A DNA stretch of 64,000 nt from JAISGQ01 sp045604965 (GCA_045604965.1 JAZUPB010000035.1:1-64000), one strand, 5' to 3'. Counted from the stretch's first letter, positions 54,138-62,429 are shown. Notes: generated by a model not told the origin, from the letters alone. Translations and numbers: made by a program.

Positions 54138-54177
54138 GATGTTTTTTGATTTTTTATTTTGATGTTTTTTGTAATTA

Positions 54178-54226
54178 CAAATAGGGTATGCAGGACGCTT
54201 TTCAGCACCCTGCATACCCTATTTTA
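54178..54226 (-). terminator. Terminator of T-box unit 3
   Basis: ATAGGGTATGCAGG pairs with CCTGCATACCCTAT around a 14-nt loop, flanked by A3/T3 runs. It follows the ACT gene. Confidence 0.75.
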
Positions 54227-54235
54227 CTTGAAAAA

Positions 54236-54667
54236 TCAAAGCTTGCAGATATCGGGATCAGTGATAAGATGGAAGCCTGCACTCTCAAGTGCATCTTCTG
54301 CTGCAGCGTTGTTTTCTACTCTGAGAACAACATATGCGTGCTTCTCTGTACGAGCCATAAATGCATACAGATATTCCATATTGATTCCTGCTTTGTCAAG
54401 GACACCGAGAGCTGCAGTAAGCTTACCGGGCTGATCGCCGATCTTAACACCGACGACATCAGTAACCTTTATAAGATATCCTTCTTCAGAAAGATTCTTA
54501 ACTGCGGTGTCGTTATCATTTACGATAAGACGAAGTATACCGAAATCCTGGGTTTCTGCTATCGAAAGTGCTCTGATATTAACATTGTTTGCTGCCAGTG
54601 TATCTGTGATCGAAACCAGTGCGCCCTGCTTGTTTTCAACAAAAATCGTTAACTGCTTTATTGCCAT
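54236..54667 (-). CDS. Two-ACT-domain protein
   Basis: A 143-aa protein that is two tandem ACT domains. AIKQLTIFVENKQGALVSITDTLAANNVNIRAL is the first, starting near residue 2, and GVKIGDQPGKLTAALGVLDKAGINMEYLYAF is the second, starting near 72. ACT pairs bind amino acids and regulate enzymes. Co-transcription with the phenylacetate-CoA ligase and a Phe T-box suggests it binds phenylalanine or another aromatic amino acid, by inference. Ribosome binding site AAAGGAG. Confidence 0.9.
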   Translation of the reverse strand: MAIKQLTIFVENKQGALVSITDTLAANNVNIRALSIAETQDFGILRLIVNDNDTAVKNLSEEGYLIKVTDVVGVKIGDQPGKLTAALGVLDKAGINMEYLYAFMARTEKHAYVVLRVENNAAAEDALESAGFHLITDPDICKL

Positions 54668-54688
54668 TTCTAAAACTCCTTTCCGATA

Positions 54689-55996
54689 TTAAACCAATTT
54701 ACGTTTATCAATAACGCGTACAGCCTTGCCTTCGCTTCGTGCGATACTCTTAGGAGCAACGAGATGTACCTTGGGATTGATACCGAGCATAATCTTCATT
54801 GCATTTGCAAGTGCGCTTTCCATTGCAAGGATCTCACTGACCTTGTCGGTGAACTGCTCAGGAGTCATTTCAACATTGACCTCGAAGGTGTCGTTATTAT
54901 TGACTCTGTCAACAACGATCTGATAGTTGGGCTCGTAGCCTTCCTTGAGAAGTACGGTCTCTATCTGGCTGGGGAATACGTTGACGCCGCGAATAATGAG
55001 CATATCGTCAGTTCTGCCCATAGGCTTTGCCATCTTTATAAGTGTACGTCCGCAGGAGCACTTCTTTCTGGAGAGCACGCAGATATCACGGGTACGGTAA
55101 CGAAGGAGGGGGAATGCTTCTTTATCAAGAGAAGTGAATACAAGTTCGCCCTTTTCGCCTTCCGGAAGAACTTCGCCTGTATCAGGATTGATGATCTCAG
55201 CAAGGAAGTGGTCTTCATTGATGTGCATACCTGTCTGCTCGCAGCATTCGAAGGAAACACCCGGGCCGGAGGTCTCGGTCAGACCGTAAATATCATATGC
55301 CTTTATGCCGAGAGTATCCTGAATGTTCTGGCGCATTTCCTCTGTCCAGGGCTCAGCGCCGAAAATACCTGCCTTGAGGGGAATATCATCAGGACCGTAG
55401 CCCTGTTCCTTGAGAGTCTCACCGATGTATGCAGCGTAAGAGGGTGTACAGCAGAGAATTGTTGCACTGAGGTCGGTCATAAACTGGATCTGACGCTCGG
55501 TGTTGCCGGAAGACATAGGGAGAGTCAGACAGCCTACCTTATGAGAACCGCCGTTGAGACCGGGGCCGCCGGTGAAAAGGCCGTAGCCATATGCAACCTG
55601 GCAGACATCCTTGTTTGAGCCGCCTGCGGCAACGATAGCACGTGCGCAGCAGTCTTCCCAGAGGTTGACATCATTCTGGGTGTAGAACGCAACAACTCTG
55701 CGTCCTGTTGTACCGGAAGTGGACTGGATTCGTACGCAGTCCTCAAGAGGCTTTGCAAGCAGTCCGTAGGGATATGCATCGCGAAGGTCTGCCTTTGTGA
55801 GGAAGGGCAGTTTGTGAAGATCTTCGATGCCGTTGATATCCTCGGGCTTTACACCCTTCTCATCCATAAGATTACGATAATAAGCGACATTTTCATATAC
55901 GTGCTTTACCTGCTTGACCAGTTTTTCTGATTGAAGCTTTTTCATTTCTTCAACAGGCATAGTCTCAATTTCTCTCTGATAATAATTCTGTTCCAT
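54689..55996 (-). CDS. paaK: Phenylacetate-CoA ligase-like enzyme
   Basis: A 435-aa ligase of the PaaK subfamily. IQSTSGTTGRRVVAFYTQNDV near residue 90 is the phosphate-binding loop, YGLTETSGPGVSFEC near 240 follows, and MLIIRGVNVFPSQIETVLL near 335 is the hinge. The length is typical of PaaK. It makes phenylacetyl-CoA from phenylacetate with ATP and CoA. A T-box reading UUC precedes it and an ACT protein follows 21 nt later. In ruminococci phenylacetate is carboxylated to phenylpyruvate to give Phe, which fits this control. Indoleacetate or another arylacetate remains possible. Confidence 0.92.
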   Translation of the reverse strand: MEQNYYQREIETMPVEEMKKLQSEKLVKQVKHVYENVAYYRNLMDEKGVKPEDINGIEDLHKLPFLTKADLRDAYPYGLLAKPLEDCVRIQSTSGTTGRRVVAFYTQNDVNLWEDCCARAIVAAGGSNKDVCQVAYGYGLFTGGPGLNGGSHKVGCLTLPMSSGNTERQIQFMTDLSATILCCTPSYAAYIGETLKEQGYGPDDIPLKAGIFGAEPWTEEMRQNIQDTLGIKAYDIYGLTETSGPGVSFECCEQTGMHINEDHFLAEIINPDTGEVLPEGEKGELVFTSLDKEAFPLLRYRTRDICVLSRKKCSCGRTLIKMAKPMGRTDDMLIIRGVNVFPSQIETVLLKEGYEPNYQIVVDRVNNNDTFEVNVEMTPEQFTDKVSEILAMESALANAMKIMLGINPKVHLVAPKSIARSEGKAVRVIDKRKLV

Positions 55997-56136
55997 ATTA
56001 TATCGTCCTTTCTTCTGAGTTTTCTTATTGATCCATTAAAATTTTCTGCTTTTACAATATTTTGATCGTTTGCTGTTATCAACGTTCATTCAGCATTGAT
56101 ACTCTTTTTTACCTCCTCAAATTTCAGAATTACGGA

Positions 56137-56430
56137 GATAAAAAAACGCCCTCCGTATTCTGATTAAGAATACAGAGGACGAGAAATTCCCGTGGTACCA
56201 CCTCAGTTTACCGCTTTCTCACAATCACGGCCTTGGAGAGTGTCAATTAACACCCCTGTCCTGTAACGGGAACACCCGTTGCATCCTACTTAAAACCTCG
56301 GTTTTGTTCGGTGCACTGCTCACAGGATGAATTCAGTTCCGATCTCCCCATTGCCTCGCACCAAACGGCAACTCTCTTAAGGTTCAACACAGACTTACTG
56401 GTTCCTGTTCAAACGCATTTATTTTTCTAC
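56137..56430 (-). promoter_or_regulatory. T-box leader 3 (specifier UUC, Phe)
   Basis: On the minus strand AGTA lies near 56399, the apical GAGAGTTGCCG follows, the antiterminator is GAGGTGGTACCACGG, and the terminator stem GTCCTCTGTATTC/GAATACGGAGGGC is followed by T7 (56146-56140). The specifier is TTC (minus, 56331-56329). It follows GAA and precedes A plus the lower stem TCCTG, which pairs with CAGGA. GTT/AAC closes the upper stem. This agrees with a Phe T-box on a phenylacetate-CoA ligase gene. Confidence 0.92.
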
Positions 56431-56435
56431 AATTT

Positions 56436-56464
56436 ATTTTAATGATGTGAAGTGATAAAATCAA
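56436..56464 (-). promoter_or_regulatory. Promoter of T-box unit 3
   Basis: On the minus strand TTGATT (56464-56459), a 17-nt spacer, and TAAAAT (56441-56436). Confidence 0.75.
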
Positions 56465-56534
56465 GAGTTTTTTCAGATTTTTTTGAATTTTTTTGTGAAC
56501 TTTTTTGATATGCGATAAAATAAAATATTTTTAA

Positions 56535-57461
56535 TCAGTCTGCTTCCGTAAGTTCAACCATTGCTGCGGTAAGGCATTCAATGTTACGTTCAATGAACAC
56601 CGTATCATTTTTTGTGTGAATACGGTTCATATAAAGACCAATGACCTTGGAACGGTTTAAGGCAGCTACACCTATTCCGTGCTTGAAATTAGTCTGATCG
56701 GAAGGATAAAATCCCGATGCTCCGAGTTCAGGTGTCATTCCGCAGTCCTTTATATGCTTTTCCATAACCGCTTTGAATTTCTTTCCGAATTCGCTTTTGT
56801 TGTCTTTTCTTGTAAGCTTTGCAAACATATAATCTCCGTCTGAGACACAGTCAAAATTAATAACAGGCTTTTCCTTAATTGCATTTTTATGCATTTCTTT
56901 GAATGCTGCAGAACCCAAAAGTCCGATCTCCTCATTGTCAAACAGCACAAAGCATACTTTCGAACGCTGCTTATCATTCATCGACAGCATTATGTTCAGT
57001 ACGGTTATAACTCCTGAGGTATTGTCGTTTGCAGTGTGTTTGTTTGCAGGGCCTGCCATAATAAGAATGAGTATTCCGAACGCAACCGCATAACCTACCA
57101 ACGGTGCAAATTCTGTTGAAACAAATTTTGCAAATAAAAAACCTGCACCTACGCCTGCTACCATCATCACAGCAACAATTAAAAACTGATAAAGCACGTA
57201 TATTACTATGTTTTTGGGTGTTATAAAATTCGGTATAATCATACGTGCGCAGGTATCATAGTGAGCAGTCATTACAGTTTCACACTCTTCGATATCTGCA
57301 CCCATTACAATATTTCTGCTCATATCCTTTTTCTCAACTGTACACTTTATTCCCTTTTCTTCGCATATTCCCTTTATGTATTCTATAAAGGCAGTCTTCT
57401 GCTTTTTGCTTTTGCGCACCTGATACTTTTCAAAAATCGTGTTTTTTATTTCTGTTATCAT
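56535..57461 (-). CDS. M28-family aminopeptidase with transmembrane hairpin
   Basis: A 308-aa M28 metallopeptidase. TAHYDT (His67), NDNTSG (Asp146 region), DNEEIGLLGS (Glu177-178), FDCVSDGD and IHTKNDTV near the C-terminus are the two-metal ligands. Two hydrophobic helices (84-113, 122-138) are inserted between His67 and Asp146. This would place the active site next to the membrane. The substrate is unknown. It is monocistronic with its own promoter. The ribosome binding site is AGAGGGGG. Confidence 0.85.
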   Translation of the reverse strand: MITEIKNTIFEKYQVRKSKKQKTAFIEYIKGICEEKGIKCTVEKKDMSRNIVMGADIEECETVMTAHYDTCARMIIPNFITPKNIVIYVLYQFLIVAVMMVAGVGAGFLFAKFVSTEFAPLVGYAVAFGILILIMAGPANKHTANDNTSGVITVLNIMLSMNDKQRSKVCFVLFDNEEIGLLGSAAFKEMHKNAIKEKPVINFDCVSDGDYMFAKLTRKDNKSEFGKKFKAVMEKHIKDCGMTPELGASGFYPSDQTNFKHGIGVAALNRSKVIGLYMNRIHTKNDTVFIERNIECLTAAMVELTEAD

Positions 57462-57487
57462 ATTTATCCCCCTCTTTTCTTTTTGAA

Positions 57488-57515
57488 ATTATATCATACT
57501 TCTCTGCAATGTCAA
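57488..57515 (-). promoter_or_regulatory. Sigma-A promoter of the M28 peptidase gene
   Basis: On the minus strand TTGACA (57515-57510), a 16-nt spacer, and TATAAT (57493-57488). Confidence 0.85.
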
Positions 57516-57539
57516 TAAATATACATAATCTTTGCATGC

Positions 57540-57583
57540 AAAAACGGCGAACCGTTTTCACATTTTCACGGCTCGCCGTTTTA
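57540..57583. terminator. Terminator after the HD hydrolase gene
   Basis: AAAACGGCGAACCG pairs with CGGCTCGCCGTTTT (one mismatch) around a 14-nt loop, with A/T ends on both strands. Confidence 0.75.
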
Positions 57584-57585
57584 CC

Positions 57586-58215
57586 CTATTTATCGTCTCC
57601 GTTCCATTCCGTATAAAATTCTTTCAAAAACTGCAGCATAAACTTATGGCGTTTCTCTGCGATATTTTTTGCAGTTTGGGTGTTCATTAGGTCACGCAGA
57701 AGAAGAAGTTTTTCATAAAAATGATTTATTGTTGTTCCCTCTTTGCTTCTGTATTCCCCTTCATCCATATGCTCTCGCGGAGGTACTTCAGGATCGTACA
57801 TTTTACGCTCCCTGTTTCCACCATATGCAAAGGCACGTGCTATTCCAACTGCACCGATAGCATCCAGCCTGTCCGCATCCTGAACAATTCTGCCTTCCAG
57901 CGAACCAGGAACAGACGAACCGCTCCCTTTAAATGACAATTGACCTATAATATCCAGCACTTTGGTCTGAACTTCCTCCGAATATCCATATTCATTCATA
58001 ATGCGTATTGCATTTCGGTCGTTTTCGCTAAATAACTTCACATCATCAACGTCGTGAAGAAGAGCCGCGAGCACTGTTACATCAACATTCGCCCCCTCTA
58101 TTTCTGCAATATATTTTGCCATATCAGCAACTCTTGATATGTGAAAATAATCGTGTCCGGTACAATCATTTTTCAACAACTTTTTTATTTCATTTACAAC
58201 TCCCTGTTCTATCAT
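57586..58215 (-). CDS. HD-domain phosphohydrolase (YedJ-like)
   Basis: A 209-aa HD hydrolase. CTGHDYFHISRVADMAKYIAEIEGANVDVTVLAALLHDVDD carries the His and HD ligands (H24, H29 region and HD at 57-58), and IVQDADRLDAIGAVGIARAFAYGG supplies a later Asp. It matches the COG1418/YedJ-type. The substrate is unknown but may be a nucleotide. ATG at 58215 follows AGAGGTG. A GTG at 58224 lies within the site. Confidence 0.88.
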   Translation of the reverse strand: MIEQGVVNEIKKLLKNDCTGHDYFHISRVADMAKYIAEIEGANVDVTVLAALLHDVDDVKLFSENDRNAIRIMNEYGYSEEVQTKVLDIIGQLSFKGSGSSVPGSLEGRIVQDADRLDAIGAVGIARAFAYGGNRERKMYDPEVPPREHMDEGEYRSKEGTTINHFYEKLLLLRDLMNTQTAKNIAEKRHKFMLQFLKEFYTEWNGDDK

Positions 58216-58272
58216 AATGCTCACCTCTTTTGGTCTATTTTGTCACAACATCAAAACATCTTTCCTCAGTAT

Positions 58273-58887
58273 TCATTTCCTGACAATTGTCAGTGAAAAA
58301 TCGCATCTTTCGTTATTCTCCAACGTATATTCCCGTTTAAATTCTATTTTCGAAAGATTGCCAAAGCAATATGCATCACTGTCACAAAATGTGTGTATGA
58401 GTTCAGGACATCCGCATTCTCTGCAATATCTGCAGTAGGGACAGTCAAGGATGTCGAATTTCACTGTATTTTTCGGTGTCTGATAAAAAGTTTGCTTGAA
58501 TCCCTTTTTTTCACCGAACTGCTCTTTCGCTGCGAACGAAAATATTCTGAGAAAAACACTTTTCATAAATGGCAAAGCGGTTATCTTTCTCATCATTTCC
58601 CCTGCCTTTTTACCCTCTGAATATATCAGTTTGTCAATCAAAGGCATCGCATCTGAATTCATTTCTTCTTTCATAGCGCGATATATTGCAGCTCTTGGGA
58701 ATATGTACCTGTGAGTATGGTCTCTTTCGCCTTTTGGAACATTTGCAAATTTTACATATAATTTTTCAAGTTCATCTTCAGCTTCTTTGAATATTTTCTC
58801 CGCTTTGGCTATGCTGTATCGCTCGGCTATCATATTGTAAAGGGTTTTATAGCTTTTATCAATCTTAAAAAACTTTGACTTGAACAA
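58273..58887 (-). CDS. L-2-amino-thiazoline-4-carboxylic acid hydrolase-like protein
   Basis: A 204-aa protein of the ATC hydrolase-type family (PF14196). The C-terminal KFDILDCPYCRYCRECGCPELIHTFCDSDAYCFGN is very typical, with cysteines CxxCxxC. Despite the family name most members have unknown substrates. The start is TTG at 58887, 10 nt after AAGGAG. The first in-frame ATG is 18 codons later with no site. It is in the operon of LytTR unit 2. Confidence 0.8.
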   Translation of the reverse strand: MFKSKFFKIDKSYKTLYNMIAERYSIAKAEKIFKEAEDELEKLYVKFANVPKGERDHTHRYIFPRAAIYRAMKEEMNSDAMPLIDKLIYSEGKKAGEMMRKITALPFMKSVFLRIFSFAAKEQFGEKKGFKQTFYQTPKNTVKFDILDCPYCRYCRECGCPELIHTFCDSDAYCFGNLSKIEFKREYTLENNERCDFSLTIVRK

Positions 58888-58901
58888 CTATATTTCACTC
58901 C

Positions 58902-59399
58902 TTATAACACAAAATGAATCACAAGCCCGCAGAGGCAGGCTACAGGAATTCCTATGAGCACCCCGAAAAAACCATCCTTTATGCCTTTCTTCCAATTGGA
59001 TGCGTATTCTTTATCCATATCTTCAGTACCGGGTAGTCTTACCTTTTTCCAATGCGCAAATACGCCTATATCAAGAATCACTGTGTCAAATATGTTTACA
59101 ACAGTCCAGATAACATAGCTGTATATGGCGCCGATGAGAAAATTTCTTGCTCCTGCAAAATACGCCATTGCAGATAGAGCTGCAGTAAACAACAGACACA
59201 CCAACAATTTTGCAATTATCAGACCTACAGTCTGTTTTGTTTTTTCTTTCGCTTTAAAATTCGGATTTCGTTCAATAAACCGCTCTCTGACTTCCGGTGC
59301 ATATTCGTGAATCCACGCTTCCTTATTTGCAAGTGTCGAACCGACTATAGCCATTCCGAAAACTATACAAGCTGCCACACATTCTATTGCCAGTATCAT
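58902..59399 (-). CDS. Four-helix membrane protein
   Basis: A 165-aa protein with four predicted helices: residues 3-22, 60-82, 88-112, 143-164. Positively charged loop YASNWKKGIKDG. I do not recognise a family. It lies 13 nt after the DUF3021 gene and 14 nt before the ATC hydrolase-like gene, and so is a likely output gene of LytTR unit 2. Ribosome binding site AGGAGAG. Confidence 0.7.
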   Translation of the reverse strand: MILAIECVAACIVFGMAIVGSTLANKEAWIHEYAPEVRERFIERNPNFKAKEKTKQTVGLIIAKLLVCLLFTAALSAMAYFAGARNFLIGAIYSYVIWTVVNIFDTVILDIGVFAHWKKVRLPGTEDMDKEYASNWKKGIKDGFFGVLIGIPVACLCGLVIHFVL

Positions 59400-59412
59400 C
59401 TTATCTCTCCTG

Positions 59413-59856
59413 TCAGTTAGTCTTTTTATTTTTGAATTCTTCCAGTTCGCGGTTAAGTTCCTTTGTGCTTACCGAACGTCTGAAGCTGTACAGCCAATAT
59501 GTACATCCGTAGCAGCCGATTACAAAAACCAGAAAAGCAGCTGTTATTATTATATTTCTGTCAAACCATCCAAGCAGCCAGCTCATAAACGTATACACCA
59601 CTGAGCATAAAACCGCCTTTATTACTGCTTTGAATGTGATACTTTCGGATTCATCAAAATTCTGCAGAAGGAAAACCTGAACAAATCCCATTGCATATGT
59701 CGCTGCTATCATTTCAAGAATTACTATTATATCTGCATCAAAGCTTCCCTTTATTATCTGATAACCCATATAGAAAAAAAGCATAGAATAAAAATACAGC
59801 GCCGCTTTGAATTCTATTCCAATTTCAGCGGCAAAAAATTTTTCTATCTTTTTCAT
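59413..59856 (-). CDS. DUF3021 membrane protein, partner of LytTR (unit 2)
   Basis: A 147-aa four-helix protein, paralogue of the one at 42052. The shared motifs are EIGIEFKAALYFYSMLFFYMGYQIIKGS, ILEMIAATYAMGFVQVFLLQNFDESE and LLGWFDRN. It presumably controls the adjacent LytTR regulator from the membrane. Its start is 2 nt after the lytTR stop. Ribosome binding site AAAGGAGAG. Confidence 0.88.
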   Translation of the reverse strand: MKKIEKFFAAEIGIEFKAALYFYSMLFFYMGYQIIKGSFDADIIVILEMIAATYAMGFVQVFLLQNFDESESITFKAVIKAVLCSVVYTFMSWLLGWFDRNIIITAAFLVFVIGCYGCTYWLYSFRRSVSTKELNRELEEFKNKKTN

Positions 59857-59858
59857 TA

Positions 59859-60296
59859 TTACTCTCCTTTCAGTATGCTTCTCAGAGCCTTTACATATCG
59901 TCTGGAAATTATTACGTGCTCTCCGTTGTCCATTGTCACGTCTACCCTGTTTCCGGATATACTTTTCAAATAAGATATATGGTATATATTTATCACCATA
60001 GATTTACTGCATCTGAAAAAACCGTCCGAAGAATATGTATTTTCTGCAGCTGCAAGTGTGAGCAGTGTTTTTGCTACCTTATCCTTCATATATACATAAA
60101 CAGTATTATCCACGCTCTCAAGATACAGAACATCCTCCGGCGAGATAAGCATTCTTATTCCTTCTGACTCTGCGTATATCTTGTCTCTGCGCATTTTGAT
60201 GCTTTGTATTAGCGATTCAATTTCTTCTGTTCTTTCTCTGTAACGTATGATAACTTCATTTTCTCCCTCTGTTATCTGCTCAAGAGTGATTTTCAA
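59859..60296 (-). CDS. LytTR DNA-binding regulator (unit 2)
   Basis: A 145-aa LytTR protein, paralogue of the one at 41610. The two share QITEGENE/KITEGEDE at the N-terminus, VLYLESVDNTVYVYMKD, GFFRCSKSMVINIYHISYLKSISGNRVDVTMDNGEHVIISRRYV. The LytTR domain spans residues 45-143. The start is TTG at 60296 with AGGGGAG at 6 nt. The promoter and operator match unit 1. Confidence 0.9.
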   Translation of the reverse strand: MKITLEQITEGENEVIIRYRERTEEIESLIQSIKMRRDKIYAESEGIRMLISPEDVLYLESVDNTVYVYMKDKVAKTLLTLAAAENTYSSDGFFRCSKSMVINIYHISYLKSISGNRVDVTMDNGEHVIISRRYVKALRSILKGE

Positions 60297-60328
60297 TTAT
60301 ATCTCCCCTCTTTTTTACTGTATTTTCA

Positions 60329-60379
60329 ATTTTATATTAATTCTGACAAATTGCAATCTGCTTGCCTGTAAGATGCACT
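60329..60379 (-). promoter_or_regulatory. LytTR operator and promoter of unit 2
   Basis: On the minus strand TTGCAA (60356-60351), a 16-nt spacer, and TAAAAT (60334-60329). The direct repeat AGTGCATCT (60379-60371) and GATTGCAAT (60358-60350) has a 12-nt gap. It is the same 9-12-9 layout with the same promoter spacing as at 41528-41578. Confidence 0.7.
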
Positions 60380-60420
60380 TTTCGGTATAGTAAGCGGTTA
60401 TCTGCAATAAAGGCAATATT

Positions 60421-60462
60421 AAAAGAGCCCGGCATATATTTACACCTGTCGGGCTCTTTAAT
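60421..60462 (-). terminator. Terminator of the second sigma unit
   Basis: AAAGAGCCCGG pairs with CGGGCTCTTT around a 17-nt loop, with T4 on the minus strand. Confidence 0.8.
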
Positions 60463-60474
60463 TTTATTTCCGTT

Positions 60475-61776
60475 TCAGACACATATATCGGTTATCTGTT
60501 CAAAAAGCCACTCCGGACCAACGCCCTTTGAGCTTATACTAATTAACATTCCTTCGTACTTTATACAGAATTTCATTCTCCATCCGTCGCTGTCTCCTGT
60601 TTCTCCTGTCTTATACGCTCTGGCATACACAGCCTCCTTCGTAAGCTCCTCGGCCAGAAAAATAGGATCCTCGACTATCTCTCTTAATTCTTCCGGTACA
60701 GATTGAGCTCGCGGAATCGGATACAATGAAAGGTCATAATTTTCCGTTTTGTCAATATCTGTTATTCTTTTAGTATCTTCATCTGAAAAAAATGTTATTT
60801 TCCAGCTCAGTTCATCGTATCCTCTTGTCCAAAGACCCGATAAATAGTCATTGTTTTGATCTTTATATCTGCGTATTGATTCTGCTGAAAATCCATTCGG
60901 CGGGTTATTGAGCATATATCGCCCGAATAATTTATCCTGCAACGCTTCATCTAACGTTATCTTTCTGTCAAAGTATTCGGGAATTTCTTTCGGTACAATA
61001 AAATCAACATTGGGCTCACCTTCATTGTAGCCTGAAAAACATTGAAGCATTGTACTGAGATCGTTTATTTCTTCTCCGTTTGAACCACCTGTTGTTTCAA
61101 CATAAAAAGCAAAATAAAGACCGTTTCTCTCAGTAAATGCATCAAGACATTTCCTGTTTTTACCAATTTTATATTCGTAAATAAAAAACTCTTGTCCGTT
61201 TACTATTGATTTTACAGGCTCAAACGAAGTCTCATAGCATCGCGATGATTCAGAACGTGAAATATTTACTGTAACAGAATCTGGGTATTGGGATAAAACC
61301 GCGTCAATAAAAATATCGACAAGCGTCCCTTCCGCATCAAAGCCAGCATATCCAGTACAGCTTATCCCCCAATCCGGTCTATGCATTAATCTCTCGATTT
61401 GATCTTTACTCAGCTCTTCAGTAAAGTATCCCGGAATATATTTCCGCGCTCCATCCATAAACCCATCTGCTTTATTTATGTTTATCTCCGGCGGTTCATC
61501 TATCTGGAGGTCTGGAATTATATTCACCGGTGGATATGCATCCGGTTCTTCTGTGCGCTCCATCGTGCCGTTGGGGCTTGGCACAGGTAGTAACGAAGGC
61601 TCTTTATGACCTTTTCCGGATATGGCTGCAAATGCCACTACAGCAAAACACATACAAACTGCAATCCATATCCATCTCCACGAAAATGCCTTTGAATTTC
61701 TATATTCAATCTCTGCCGTTTCTATGTATTTTGGATCAATAAGCTCCATCTTATCGAGCAACTCATTTCCTCTCAT
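60475..61776 (-). CDS. Membrane protein, putative anti-sigma factor
   Basis: A 433-aa single-pass protein. Residues 1-32 are cytosolic, a helix spans 34-53 (WIWIAVCMCFAVVAFAAI), and the large C-terminal part is extracellular, preceded by a Pro/Glu-rich linker. I do not recognise the domain. It overlaps the sigma gene by 4 nt (ATGA), as anti-sigma genes often do, and so I infer an anti-sigma role. It differs in sequence from the DUF4179 protein at 39106. Confidence 0.7.
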   Translation of the reverse strand: MRGNELLDKMELIDPKYIETAEIEYRNSKAFSWRWIWIAVCMCFAVVAFAAISGKGHKEPSLLPVPSPNGTMERTEEPDAYPPVNIIPDLQIDEPPEININKADGFMDGARKYIPGYFTEELSKDQIERLMHRPDWGISCTGYAGFDAEGTLVDIFIDAVLSQYPDSVTVNISRSESSRCYETSFEPVKSIVNGQEFFIYEYKIGKNRKCLDAFTERNGLYFAFYVETTGGSNGEEINDLSTMLQCFSGYNEGEPNVDFIVPKEIPEYFDRKITLDEALQDKLFGRYMLNNPPNGFSAESIRRYKDQNNDYLSGLWTRGYDELSWKITFFSDEDTKRITDIDKTENYDLSLYPIPRAQSVPEELREIVEDPIFLAEELTKEAVYARAYKTGETGDSDGWRMKFCIKYEGMLISISSKGVGPEWLFEQITDICV

Positions 61777-62333
61777 AATTCATAGCCCTCCTTCTCAAGA
61801 AATTCTCTGAGCTTTTTCCTGCATCGGTACAATTGTGTTTTCACTTTGCTCTGCGATAAACCAAAACGTCTTGATATTGACTTTATAGAATCAATATACC
61901 AATATCTGCGAATGAATATATTTCTGTTTTCATCATCTAATAAGGCAATGAATTCATTTATCAGTCTGCAAAGTGTCTGTTCATCCACTTTGCATTCCGT
62001 ATCGTTCGGTGACGATATACATTGTTCCATTTCTGCACTTAGACAACTTACAAAAGCTTTGCGTTTTAGCTTGTTTTGTTCACGGCATCGATTTAGGGAC
62101 ACACGACGAACTATACAGGCAAGATACTGATATAAATGCCCTCTGGGTTCGCTCGGCGGTATCGATTCCCACGCTTTTTCATAGGTATCGTTTTCACATT
62201 CTTCTGCAGTACGCAAGTCCTTTACAATACCTAAAGACAAGTCTTTCAGTCTGCTTCCGTATTTCTCCGATGTCATAACAAGAGCGGATTCGTCGCGCAT
62301 TAAATACAAGTCGATGATTTTATTATCGTCCAA
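61773..62333 (-). CDS. ECF-type RNA polymerase sigma factor
   Basis: A 186-aa sigma factor. Region 2 has ALVMTSEKYGSRLKDLSLGIVKDLRTAEECENDTYEKAWESIPP and region 4 has LLDDENRNIFIRRYWYIDSIKSISRRFGLSQSKVKTQLYRCRKKLREFL. The start is TTG at 62333, where AAAGGAG lies 9 nt upstream. A TTG at 62342 would sit directly against the site. It overlaps the next gene, a putative anti-sigma. Confidence 0.88.
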   Translation of the reverse strand: MDDNKIIDLYLMRDESALVMTSEKYGSRLKDLSLGIVKDLRTAEECENDTYEKAWESIPPSEPRGHLYQYLACIVRRVSLNRCREQNKLKRKAFVSCLSAEMEQCISSPNDTECKVDEQTLCRLINEFIALLDDENRNIFIRRYWYIDSIKSISRRFGLSQSKVKTQLYRCRKKLREFLEKEGYEL

Positions 62334-62429
62334 AGCCTCCAACTCCTTTCCTTAACATTAAATGCCTTCACTTATATAAACACCATTTTTTCTTTTTGGT
62401 CACAATAATTTTCCTCTTTTATGATTTTA

